A DNA stretch of 21,438 bases from Rickettsiales bacterium (GTDB lineage: Bacteria; Pseudomonadota; Alphaproteobacteria; Rickettsiales; UBA1997). Under the pieces are notes generated by a model. That model searched no databases and had not been told where the DNA came from. It worked only from the letters and a program-made list of their open reading frames with translations. The position numbers were made by a program, and so were the translations under genes. The stretch lies in the NCBI GenBank assembly GCA_947496905.1, contig CANMEW010000008.1, positions 1 to 21,438 of the forward strand. The letters are read 5' to 3'. Below, piece after piece: positions 14,811-21,438 of the stretch. The stretch's first letter is position 1. Every line of letters starts with the position of its first letter.

Positions 14811-16187
14811 ATGACTAAAAAACTTCACATCAAAACTTACGGCTGCCAGATGAATGTTTACGATTCTGACCGCATGCAAGACCTAATGACCGCAGTTGGT
14901 TATGAAACAATCGATACTCCGGAAGGAGCTGACATGGTCATCATCAACACTTGTCACATTCGCGAAAAAGCTTCGGAAAAACTGTTTTCTGATTTAGGTC
15001 GCATTCGTCCGCACAAGGAAAAAAAAGCAGAGCAAGGTAGTGAAATGATCGTTGCTGTTGCTGGTTGCGTGGCACAAGCAGAAGGTGAGGAAATTTTTCG
15101 CAGATCAAATGTTGTCGACATTGTTGTTGGCCCAGAAAGCTACCAAACCTTGCCAGACTTGGTTGGAAAAGTAATTCGTGAAAAAAAGAAACAGATTAAT
15201 CTCGAATTTACGCCGAATAATAAATTCGATATTTTGTCAGAATCAAAGGCCGGAACTGGCGCCAGTGCTTTTGTTACAGTGCAGGAGGGTTGCGACAAAT
15301 TCTGTACTTTTTGCGTAGTTCCCTACACTCGTGGCTCGGAATATTCTCGCGAGTCTTACAAAATTTTTGATGATGCCAAAAGACTCGCCGACAAAGGCGT
15401 GAAGGAAATTTACTTCCTTGGTCAAAACGTGAATGCCTACCATGGTCTTGATGAAAAAGGGCAGGCAACAAGTCTGGCAAAATTGATCGAAAAGGTTGCA
15501 GAAATTCCTGAAATTGAACGCATTCGCTACACCACTTCTCACCCACGCGATATGGCGGACGACCTACTTGCAGCGCATCGCGACATTAAAAAATTAATGC
15601 CGTTTTTGCATTTACCAATTCAGTCCGGATCGAACAATGTTTTGAAGGGAATGAACCGCAAACACACCCGCCAAGATTATTTTAAAATTATCGAGAAACT
15701 TAGAGCTGCAAGCCCCGACATCGGTCTTTCATCTGATTTTATTGTCGGATTTCCGGGAGAGACCGACAAGGATTTTGAGGACACGCTCGACTTAATTCGT
15801 CAGATTAATTTCACGCAATGCTACTCTTTTAAATATTCACCGCGTCCCGGAACTCCGGCAGCAGAGGCTAAAATTCAAGTTGAGGAAAAAGTAAAAACTG
15901 AGCGTCTGGCGCAAATGCAAAAACTTTTAACGCAGCAACAAGTGGAGTTTAATCAAAAGTTTGAAGGTCAGACCATGCCAGTTTTGTTTGAGAAAAAGGC
16001 GCCAAAAAGCGGTGGAGAAAAATCTAATTTTACTACTCAGCTTTGGGGTAAGTCACCTTGGTTACAGTCGGTGATTGTTGACGTAAAAAATGAAGAAGAA
16101 GCAACAAAATTTCTCGGGAAAATCGCTGAAGTAAAAATTTTAAAAGCTCGACCAAGTAGCTTGGTTGGGGAGTTATACCGAATCTGA
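14811..16187 (+). CDS. miaB: tRNA-2-methylthio-N6-dimethylallyladenosine synthase MiaB
   Basis: Radical SAM methylthiotransferase, 458 residues, acting on i6A37 of tRNAs. The N-terminal domain holds the second-cluster cysteines C12 (YGCQMN), C48 (NTCHIRE) and C86 (AGCVAQ). The radical SAM cysteines are C161, C165 and C168 in EGCDKFCTFCVVPYTRG. A C-terminal TRAM-like region ends in SLVGEL. The ATG at 14811 is chosen because MTKKLHIKTYGCQMN matches the family start. An in-frame start at 14751 would translate the mobile element. The last codons (Tyr-Arg-Ile-stop) lie in the left arm of family B copy 3, so the element supplies the stop codon. The SLVGEL ending suggests little or nothing essential was lost. 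Confidence 0.96.
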   Translation: MTKKLHIKTYGCQMNVYDSDRMQDLMTAVGYETIDTPEGADMVIINTCHIREKASEKLFSDLGRIRPHKEKKAEQGSEMIVAVAGCVAQAEGEEIFRRSNVVDIVVGPESYQTLPDLVGKVIREKKKQINLEFTPNNKFDILSESKAGTGASAFVTVQEGCDKFCTFCVVPYTRGSEYSRESYKIFDDAKRLADKGVKEIYFLGQNVNAYHGLDEKGQATSLAKLIEKVAEIPEIERIRYTTSHPRDMADDLLAAHRDIKKLMPFLHLPIQSGSNNVLKGMNRKHTRQDYFKIIEKLRAASPDIGLSSDFIVGFPGETDKDFEDTLDLIRQINFTQCYSFKYSPRPGTPAAEAKIQVEEKVKTERLAQMQKLLTQQQVEFNQKFEGQTMPVLFEKKAPKSGGEKSNFTTQLWGKSPWLQSVIVDVKNEEEATKFLGKIAEVKILKARPSSLVGELYRI

Positions 16188-16284
16188 TTGAAGATACCGA
16201 ACTATTTTCATCCGAACCAAATCAGATTCGGTATGGGGTTCCCCACAACGTGGGGCGCGACTCGTGTCGCGTAAAAAATTTAAA
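16175..16284 (+). repeat. Family B palindromic element, copy 3 (miaB 3' end)
   Basis: The first hairpin has 15-base perfect arms (16175-16189 and 16220-16234) that include the miaB stop codon. Then come GGGGTTCCCC at 16235-16244, hairpin CCCCAC/GTGGGG with an AAC loop (16241-16255), hairpin CGCGAC/GTCGCG with a TCGT loop (16256-16271), and the tail TAAAAAATTTAAA. It matches copy 1 nearly throughout, and its stem bases differ from copy 1 in a pairing-preserving way. In RNA it would form strong structures after miaB. Confidence 0.87.
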
Positions 16285-16290
16285 ACCATA

Positions 16291-16320
16291 ACCCATTCGG
16301 CTTCTTAAAATTGAATGGGT
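16291..16320 (+). other. Hairpin in the smpB leader
   Basis: ACCCATTC (16291-16298) and GAATGGGT (16313-16320) can pair around a 14-base loop, 16 bases before the smpB ATG. No known riboswitch or leader motif is recognised. TATATT at 16320-16325 could be a -10 box but lacks a convincing -35. Confidence 0.3.
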
Positions 16321-16336
16321 ATATTTAGTGGCGATC

Positions 16337-16804
16337 ATGTCTAAAAAAAAATCTAAAAACGATCCCAACGTACAAATTCTGAACCGCAAAGCGCACTTCA
16401 ATTACGAAATTGAGGAAGAGCTTGAGGCCGGCATCATGCTGCTTGGAAGTGAGGTGAAATCTGTTCGTGAAGGCAAGGCAAATATTAGTGAAGCTTATGT
16501 TGGCGACATTGCCGGAGAGTTATTTTTGATCAATTGTAACATCAGTGAATACAAGGGTGCGAACCAATTTAATCATCCGCCAAAAAGACAGCGCAAACTT
16601 TTGTTGCACAAAAAGCAGCTCGACAAAATCACCGGCAAAATGCAGATCAAAGGCTATTCGGCGATGCCTTTGAAAATATTTTTTAACAAGAAGGGTTTCG
16701 CCAAAGTAATCGTTGGAATTGGTCGCGGAAAAAAACTTTACGACAAGCGTGAAAGCATAAAAAAACGCGACGAAACTCGCAGAAATCAGCGCGGCGAGGA
16801 ATGA
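16337..16804 (+). CDS. smpB: SsrA-binding protein SmpB
   Basis: Small basic protein of 155 residues that binds tmRNA and brings it to stalled ribosomes in trans-translation. Visible family features are NRKAHFNYEIEEELEAGIMLLGSEVKSVREGKANISEAYV at the N-terminus (read here in parts as NRKAHFNYEIEE and LLGSEVKSVREG), HPPKRQRKLLLHKKQ in the middle, and the Lys/Arg-rich C-terminal tail (GKKLYDKRESIKKRD) that enters the empty mRNA channel. The frame also opens at a GTG at 16328, but the ATG at 16337 fits better. Its stop overlaps the recG ATG (ATGA), indicating translational coupling. No ssrA gene is seen nearby. Confidence 0.96.
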   Translation: MSKKKSKNDPNVQILNRKAHFNYEIEEELEAGIMLLGSEVKSVREGKANISEAYVGDIAGELFLINCNISEYKGANQFNHPPKRQRKLLLHKKQLDKITGKMQIKGYSAMPLKIFFNKKGFAKVIVGIGRGKKLYDKRESIKKRDETRRNQRGEE

Positions 16805-18858
16805 CCGATGTTCAATTTCTGTTACTACCAATCTCATCTCTAAAGCGTGTTGGACCTGCTCTTACCAAGGCTTTCACCAATCTAGTTGGTCAAAATAAAA
16901 TTTTTAATTTACTGCTGCACAGACCGGTTCGAGTAGAAAAAATTTCAATCTGCCCACGACTTTTCGAAACTCAAAATGACGAGCTAATCATCGTAAAAGC
17001 CAAAGTCGAAACCCACGTTAAGCCCGCCAATTCAAGACAGCCCCACAAAGTAATTTGTTACAATCCCACCGGTTACATCAATTTAATTTTCTTTAAAATC
17101 TTCCCAAGTCAGTTGGCGAAAATGCCAATCGGCGCTGAGATTGCTATTCTAGGGCATTTACAGCGCTTAGCAGGGGAGAATCAAATCACCCATCCGCAAG
17201 AAATTTTGCCAGTAGCAGAAATTGAAAAACTGCCGCGCAGTAAAATAATTTATCCACTTTCAGCTGCCATTACGCAGAAATTTCTAGGTCAGAAAATCGC
17301 CGAAATTTTAGAAAAAATTAGCGAAAAAAATGAGGATTGGATCGAGAGTGATTTGCTTCAAAAGCAGTGCTGGCCTAGTTTTGTGGAGGCATTAAAAAAA
17401 TTACACAACCCAACTTCTGAAGTGGATTTTTTGCCAGAAAATCTGGCACGAAGAAGGCTTGCTTACGACGAACTTTTTGCTTGGAGAATTGCAATTTTTC
17501 TCGCTAAGAATGGCTCCAAAAAGAAAAAAAATTTCGTAAAAATTGAAAAAAATTTAGCGCAAATTTTTTTACCATCACTGCCATTTCAGCTTACGACAGC
17601 GCAGCTAAAGGTGATGACGGAAATTGAATCAGAAATTTTTTCTGAGAAAAGAATGATGCGACTCTTGCAGGGAGATGTTGGCAGTGGAAAAACCGTGGTA
17701 GCTTTAATCGCCTGCCTTCACGCCATCTCGCGACAAAAACAATCCTGCATCATTGCCCCAACTACAGTGCTTGCCAAGCAGCATCTAATCTACTTCCGTA
17801 AGCTTTTGGAAGGACTTAGGATTCGCGTAGAAATCCTCACTGGCGACAGCGCGAAAAAACAAAAAGCTAAAATTATTTCCGACCTAGCTGATGGAAAAAT
17901 TGATGTGTTGATTGGCACTCACGCAATTCTAGAAGATGCCGTGCACTTTAGAGACTTAGGGCTTGCCATCATTGATGAGCAGCATCGTTTTGGCGTAATG
18001 CAGCGAGTGAAATTGGTTGAAAAGGGTAGTGATGTTGACCTGTTGCTAATGAGCGCAACGCCGATTCCACGCAGCCTAATGATGGCTTTGTACGGCGACA
18101 TGGACATTTCGACTTTAGATGAAAAGCCGAAAAATCGCCAAAAAATCGAGACCTTAGTGATGTCAGCAAAAAAAATTGATGAGATTCACGAAGCCATGAA
18201 GCGCGCGGTTTCGCGTGGTGAAAAAATTTACTGGATTTGTCCAGCAATTGAAGAATCGGAAGAGATGGAATTGGTTTCGGTGAAGAAAAAATTCGAAGAA
18301 TTAGCAAAAGTTTTTGGTGAAAAAAATGTCGGACTTTTGCACGGAAAAATGAAGGAGAAGGAAAAAGAAAAAGTGATGGCAGAATTTATTAATGCCGATG
18401 GCGCCTTGAAAATACTGGTTTCAACAACGGTGGTAGAAGTTGGAATTGACGCGCCAGACGCGACAATAATTTTAATTGAGAATGCAGAAAATTTTGGACT
18501 TTCGCAGCTTCATCAATTGCGCGGAAGGGTCGGCAGGTCAGACAAGAAATCTTTTTGTATTCTACTTTACGGGGAGAGGCTTGGGGCTAATGGGCGTAGG
18601 CGGTTAAATATTCTGCGGGAATCTGACGATGGATTTTTTATTGCCGAGGAAGATTTAAAAATGCGTGGCAGTGGGGAGTTTATTGGAACAAAGCAAAGTG
18701 GTTTTCCAGAATTCAAAATTGCCAACCTCAATTTTGATTCCGACCTACTTAAAATTGCCCACAAAAATTCTGAACCGATTCAAGCTGGCGAAGAAAAATA
18801 CCAAAATCTACTGCAGCTCTTTGGCTACGCAGAAAAGCAGATTTATTGTCGGAGTTAG
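16801..18858 (+). CDS. recG: ATP-dependent DNA helicase RecG
   Basis: Branch-migrating helicase of 685 residues that remodels stalled forks and Holliday junctions. An N-terminal wedge/OB region (about 1-260) precedes the helicase core. That core has Walker A GDVGSGKT at 291-298, the DEQH box at 392-395 followed by RFGVMQR, motif III MSATPIPRSL, motif V region STTVVEVGIDAPDA and motif VI HQLRGRVGRS. The C-terminus has the RecG-typical LKMRGSGEFIGTKQSG. It appears full length. The start overlaps smpB by 4 bases. The last 51 bases lie opposite the end of a minus-strand open frame that may be a gene remnant. Confidence 0.96.
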   Translation: MTDVQFLLLPISSLKRVGPALTKAFTNLVGQNKIFNLLLHRPVRVEKISICPRLFETQNDELIIVKAKVETHVKPANSRQPHKVICYNPTGYINLIFFKIFPSQLAKMPIGAEIAILGHLQRLAGENQITHPQEILPVAEIEKLPRSKIIYPLSAAITQKFLGQKIAEILEKISEKNEDWIESDLLQKQCWPSFVEALKKLHNPTSEVDFLPENLARRRLAYDELFAWRIAIFLAKNGSKKKKNFVKIEKNLAQIFLPSLPFQLTTAQLKVMTEIESEIFSEKRMMRLLQGDVGSGKTVVALIACLHAISRQKQSCIIAPTTVLAKQHLIYFRKLLEGLRIRVEILTGDSAKKQKAKIISDLADGKIDVLIGTHAILEDAVHFRDLGLAIIDEQHRFGVMQRVKLVEKGSDVDLLLMSATPIPRSLMMALYGDMDISTLDEKPKNRQKIETLVMSAKKIDEIHEAMKRAVSRGEKIYWICPAIEESEEMELVSVKKKFEELAKVFGEKNVGLLHGKMKEKEKEKVMAEFINADGALKILVSTTVVEVGIDAPDATIILIENAENFGLSQLHQLRGRVGRSDKKSFCILLYGERLGANGRRRLNILRESDDGFFIAEEDLKMRGSGEFIGTKQSGFPEFKIANLNFDSDLLKIAHKNSEPIQAGEEKYQNLLQLFGYAEKQIYCRS

Positions 18859-19015
18859 GTTCTCAGAATTTCTTCCATTACCTTCCACTATTTCCACCAT
18901 CGGCGCCTTACCTCTCTGAACCTGCCCTCGATCAATTCTCTCTACCGCCGCCCTACCTTCATCTGTACCATCAGCGAGAATAACTGCAGCAAGAGTAGCG
19001 GCGGAAGGATGTAAA

Positions 19016-19262
19016 GGAACCTCTGAAAAACCATCTTTTCCGGAAATTTTACTCGCGGGTTTTTTATTTTTTAGTCGAGCGAGTTGCAAATTACTCGTCG
19101 CTAAAGCGACTCCGTCATTTGTGTCGTTACCAAATTTTTTCGCGAGCACGTACATCAAGGGTACGCTTTCCTGCTCAAAAATTTCTCGACAAGAGCGAAG
19201 CGATTGCAACTCATTCGTTCAAAAAAATCTTTGAGTAAAAATCCAAGTTTTTCAGAGGTTCC
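19016..19262 (+). mobile_element. Family A MITE-like element, copy 3 (enlarged by nested sequence)
   Basis: Ends GGAACCTCTGAAAAACC (19016-19032) and AGTTTTTCAGAGGTTCC (19246-19262) are flanked on both sides by TAAA, a likely 4-base target duplication. Compared with copy 2 it has about 70 extra bases after 19052 and a replaced segment around 19184-19235. The extra parts carry the family C sequence (19187-19212) and, in inverted orientation, 13 bases of it (19077-19089), plus a small hairpin GTCGCT/AGCGAC (19097-19110). It has no transposase. Confidence 0.8.
19187..19212 (+). repeat. Family C repeat, copy 1
   Basis: A 26-base sequence beginning CGACAAGAGCGAAGCG and ending TTGCAACTC. It is identical to 19352-19377 and lies inside family A copy 3. 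Thirteen bases, TTGCAACTCGCTC, recur in inverted orientation at 19077-19089; copy 2 continues to match them beyond its end. Confidence 0.8.
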
Positions 19263-19351
19263 TAAATTAAACTGCACCTTCGGCTCGGCTAATCTCGGTA
19301 GTAGCCCTATCTGGAACAATTTTACCGAAGTCAGATGCGCCAAAAGAGCCG

Positions 19352-19377
19352 CGACAAGAGCGAAGCGATTGCAACTC
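19352..19377 (+). repeat. Family C repeat, copy 2
   Basis: Identical to the 26 bases at 19187-19212 and 165 bases downstream of it, outside the family A element. It sits in the putative gene remnant between recG and gyrA, bordered by short GCTCTT-type direct repeats. Confidence 0.8.
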
Positions 19378-19530
19378 GCTCTTTTTAAAACCAATAAACT
19401 TGCGAGTAGATGAGGCAAAAAGCGACTCTTCGCCTTCCGTAATTTAAAGACGCGCTCTAATGCCAAAACCTCTTCCAAGCTTTCAATCGCTTTTTTAGCA
19501 AAGAGAGGTCGATTTTCATGAGCTAAAAAT

Positions 19531-21438
19531 TTATTCCGCAGAAGTTGTTTCTGCCTCAGATTGTTCGCCACCATCTTCTCCAGTCTCGGCCTCATCTACT
19601 TCCTTGTTTCCAGTATTGGCGATGCGCGCAACGGAAACGACGGTTTCATCTTTGGTTTTGATTAGAGTAACACCTTGAGTGTTGCGACCGGTGATGCGTA
19701 CGGATCCAACCTCGGTGCGGATTAGAGTGCCTTTGTCAGTAATGATCATGACTTGATCTTTACCCTCGATTGGGAAGCTGGCAACAACAGCGCCATTACG
19801 TTTGGAAGTAATGATGTTAGTGATTCCAGAGCCGCCACGGTTGGTGATGCGGTATTCGTAAGCGGAGCTTCTTTTGCCGAAACCATTTTTAGTCATGGTG
19901 AAGATGAACTCTTCAACTTCAGCCATTTCTTCGATTTTACTTTGCGGAAGTTCGGCGCCTTTTATTTGTAGAATTTCTTTTGGTTGTTCAAGTAAGTCGG
20001 TTGGTGGAGTTTCAAGTAAACGTCTATTGTGGATGAGTGCATCGCGCAGCTCTAGACGTTTTTCGAGATCAATTTTTAGGTATTTTTCTTTTACCTCAGA
20101 ATCTTCGCCGGCATGCTTTAAAACTGACAAGGCGATGACTTTATTTCCATTCTCGAGTTTGATTCCGCGAACGCCGGTAGAATTTCGACTTTGGAAAATT
20201 CGTAGTTTGGAAACTGGGAAACGGATGCATTTTCCATCTTTGGTGGAAAGCAGAATGTCGTCTTTTTCAGTGCAAAGATTTACGCCAATCAAGGCTTCGT
20301 CACCTTCAAGCTTCATTGCAATTTTTCCGCTGGAGCGAATGTCAACGAATTGATCCATTGAATTTCTTCTGATGTCTCCGCCAGAAGTGGCGAAAATAAT
20401 GCTCAGGTCTTTCCATTTTTCTTCGTCCTCAGGAAGCGCTAAAATGGTGCTGATTTTTTCATCTGGTTCGAGCGGTAGGAGATTGACCAGGGCACGTCCG
20501 CGAGCTTGTGGATTGCCAAGTGGAAGTTTGTAAGTTTTGAGTTTGTAAACTTTTCCTTTGCTTGAAAAAAACAAAATTGGCGTGTGAGTGTTTGTTGCAA
20601 AAATGTCGGTTGCGACATCTTCGTCACGCACATCCATGGCGCTTCGTCCTTTTCCACCACGACGTTGAGTGCGGTAGGCTGATAGCGCTACACGCTTGAT
20701 GTAGCCATTCATTGTGCCAACTACGACCATGTCTTCTTTTGGAATCAGGTCTTCAATGTCGACCTCAAATTCAGAATCTTCGATGGTGGATTTTCTAGGT
20801 GTGGCGAATTGCTCTTTTACTTCGGTTAATTCTTTTTTGATTAGAGCGGAAAGCTTGCCGCGGTCAGCAAGAAGTTCTAAATAGTTGGAAATTTCAGCGG
20901 CGAGAATTTTTAGCTCGTCGTTAATTTTTTCCATTTCGAGACCGGTTAAGCGTGCCAATCTCATTTCTAAAATTGCCTTCGCTTGCGCTTCGGTGAAGTA
21001 GAATTTTCCAGCCTTAACGATGTTTCCTTTGTCTTGGATGAGATTGATGATTGTCTCTACAAGACCAACTGGCCAAGGTTTAGCGAGTAATTTTTCCTTT
21101 GCCTCTGCCGCGTCTTTTGATTTTTTAATCAGCTCAACAATTTCGTCGATGTTACTAACGGCGACGGCGAGACCGATCAAAATGTGAGTTTTGTCGCGCG
21201 CTTTGTTGAGTAAAAAGTTGGTGCGACGAATTGTGACGTCGAAACGGAATTCAGTGAAAATTTTAATGATCTCAAGAATGCCCATCAGCTGCGGTCTGCC
21301 ATGGTTCAAGGCGAGCATGTTGACGCTGAAATTGCTTTGCAATTCGGTGAAGCTGTAGAGCTGATTGATGATTACTTCTTCCATTGCATCGCGGCGCAAC
21401 TCAATGACTACGCGGATTCCATCACGGTCTGATTCGTC
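19531..21438 (-). CDS. gyrA: DNA gyrase subunit A (3' part; 5' end outside window)
   Basis: The C-terminal 635 residues of GyrA, the DNA breakage-reunion and wrapping subunit of gyrase. The frame is open to the window edge (DESDRDGIRVVIELRRDA...), so the gene continues beyond 21438. A TTG at 21399 is an internal leucine codon, not a start. Visible are the coiled-coil and tower region (INQLYSFTELQSNFSVNMLALNHGRPQ), then the C-terminal DNA-wrapping beta-pinwheel with the GyrA box QRRGGKG, which separates gyrase from topoisomerase IV ParC. Further blade repeats follow (VRGIKLENG, RITNRGGSGI, GRNTQGVTLI). The protein ends in an acidic Glu/Ala/Ser-rich tail. The active-site tyrosine and quinolone-resistance region are outside the window. 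Confidence 0.97.
   Translation of the reverse strand, partial: DESDRDGIRVVIELRRDAMEEVIINQLYSFTELQSNFSVNMLALNHGRPQLMGILEIIKIFTEFRFDVTIRRTNFLLNKARDKTHILIGLAVAVSNIDEIVELIKKSKDAAEAKEKLLAKPWPVGLVETIINLIQDKGNIVKAGKFYFTEAQAKAILEMRLARLTGLEMEKINDELKILAAEISNYLELLADRGKLSALIKKELTEVKEQFATPRKSTIEDSEFEVDIEDLIPKEDMVVVGTMNGYIKRVALSAYRTQRRGGKGRSAMDVRDEDVATDIFATNTHTPILFFSSKGKVYKLKTYKLPLGNPQARGRALVNLLPLEPDEKISTILALPEDEEKWKDLSIIFATSGGDIRRNSMDQFVDIRSSGKIAMKLEGDEALIGVNLCTEKDDILLSTKDGKCIRFPVSKLRIFQSRNSTGVRGIKLENGNKVIALSVLKHAGEDSEVKEKYLKIDLEKRLELRDALIHNRRLLETPPTDLLEQPKEILQIKGAELPQSKIEEMAEVEEFIFTMTKNGFGKRSSAYEYRITNRGGSGITNIITSKRNGAVVASFPIEGKDQVMIITDKGTLIRTEVGSVRITGRNTQGVTLIKTKDETVVSVARIANTGNKEVDEAETGEDGGEQSEAETTSAE

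Larger units (their letters stand above)
18808..19530 (-). pseudogene. Possible degraded gene split by a family A element
   Basis: The 672 bases between recG and gyrA hold no intact gene. On the minus strand, 19015 down to 18808 encodes a protein-like stretch (LHPSAATLAAVILADGTDEG, then a charged segment containing RAAVERIDRGQVQRGKAPMV). Before it lies the 247-base element at 19016-19262. Removing the element plus one copy of its 4-base TAAA flank (251 bases) joins this stretch in frame to the open frame that runs through 19263-19530. However, between about 19435 and 19270 a different frame looks more protein-like (GASDFGKIVPDRATTEISRAEGAV, in part), implying an additional frameshift. The family is not recognised. 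It could also be chance open frame in repeat-rich DNA. Confidence 0.33.

Noticed and set aside
16188..16336. RNA gene (tRNA or ssrA) between miaB and smpB
   Set aside because: The structured sequence is explained by the family B element and one small hairpin; no tRNA-like cloverleaf or tag reading frame was found.
19187..19377. CRISPR-like direct repeats
   Set aside because: Only two units, no regular third repeat, no cas genes, and the intervening sequence is mobile-element DNA.
19874..20353. Plus-strand open frame of 159 codons opposite gyrA
   Set aside because: Antisense to conserved gyrA; its Ser/Arg/Phe-rich composition is typical of shadow frames.
21399..21438. Start of gyrA at 21399
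   Set aside because: The codon is TTG within the conserved VIELRRDAM segment and the frame is open to the window edge, so the gene is truncated by the window.

Overview
This window reads as chromosomal DNA of an AT-rich alphaproteobacterium, plausibly of the Rickettsiales/Holosporales type. The evidence is an FtsZ ending in the alphaproteobacterial C-terminal peptide (DDD-x-x-x-PAF-x-RR), an alphaproteobacterial-type AddB, a gene order without long conserved operons, small palindromic repeats scattered between and inside genes (like the Rickettsia palindromic elements), and a cluster of proteins resembling host-interaction factors. No lineage is proven by what is visible here, and leuB and a type IV pilin-like protein argue against a strongly reduced Rickettsia.

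Layout. 79-1767 ftsZ (+), followed by an inverted-repeat element. 1963-2781 an FTR1-type iron permease (-), divergent from hemW (2802-4004, +) with a 20-base gap. hemW overlaps by 46 bases the 3' end of a convergent five-gene minus-strand cluster (9581 down to 3959). In transcription order this is leuB, a secreted Cys-rich protein, a protein with TIKI/TraB/EreA-like motifs, a Ser/Thr/Arg-rich protein of unknown function, and a dadA-like D-amino-acid dehydrogenase, with gaps of only 4-21 bases. Divergent from leuB is addB (9712-12585), which overlaps truA (to 13331) by 4 bases. A hairpin-rich spacer and a minus-strand pilin-like protein (13513-14496) follow, then miaB (14811-16187), smpB (16337-16804) and recG (16801-18858), with smpB and recG overlapping by 4 bases. 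A 672-base stretch of nested repeats and apparent gene debris separates recG from the 3' two thirds of gyrA (minus strand, running off the right edge).

The most notable content is repetitive. Family A (three copies: 1795-1925, 14637-14797, 19016-19262) behaves as a miniature inverted-repeat transposable element. It has 17-base terminal inverted repeats and identical 4-base flanks at two of the three sites. Family B (9594-9700, 10486-10531, 16175-16284) has two tandem GC-rich hairpins whose stems differ between copies by compensating changes. One copy sits in frame inside addB between 16-base direct repeats, and another contributes the miaB stop codon. Family C is a 26-base sequence present twice, identically, in the recG-gyrA spacer, once inside an enlarged family A copy.

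Functionally the window is mostly housekeeping: division (ftsZ), tRNA modification (truA, miaB), trans-translation (smpB), recombination and repair (addB, recG), topology (gyrA), and heme, iron, leucine and D-amino-acid metabolism. The accessory part is the trio between leuB and dadA and the pilin-like gene.
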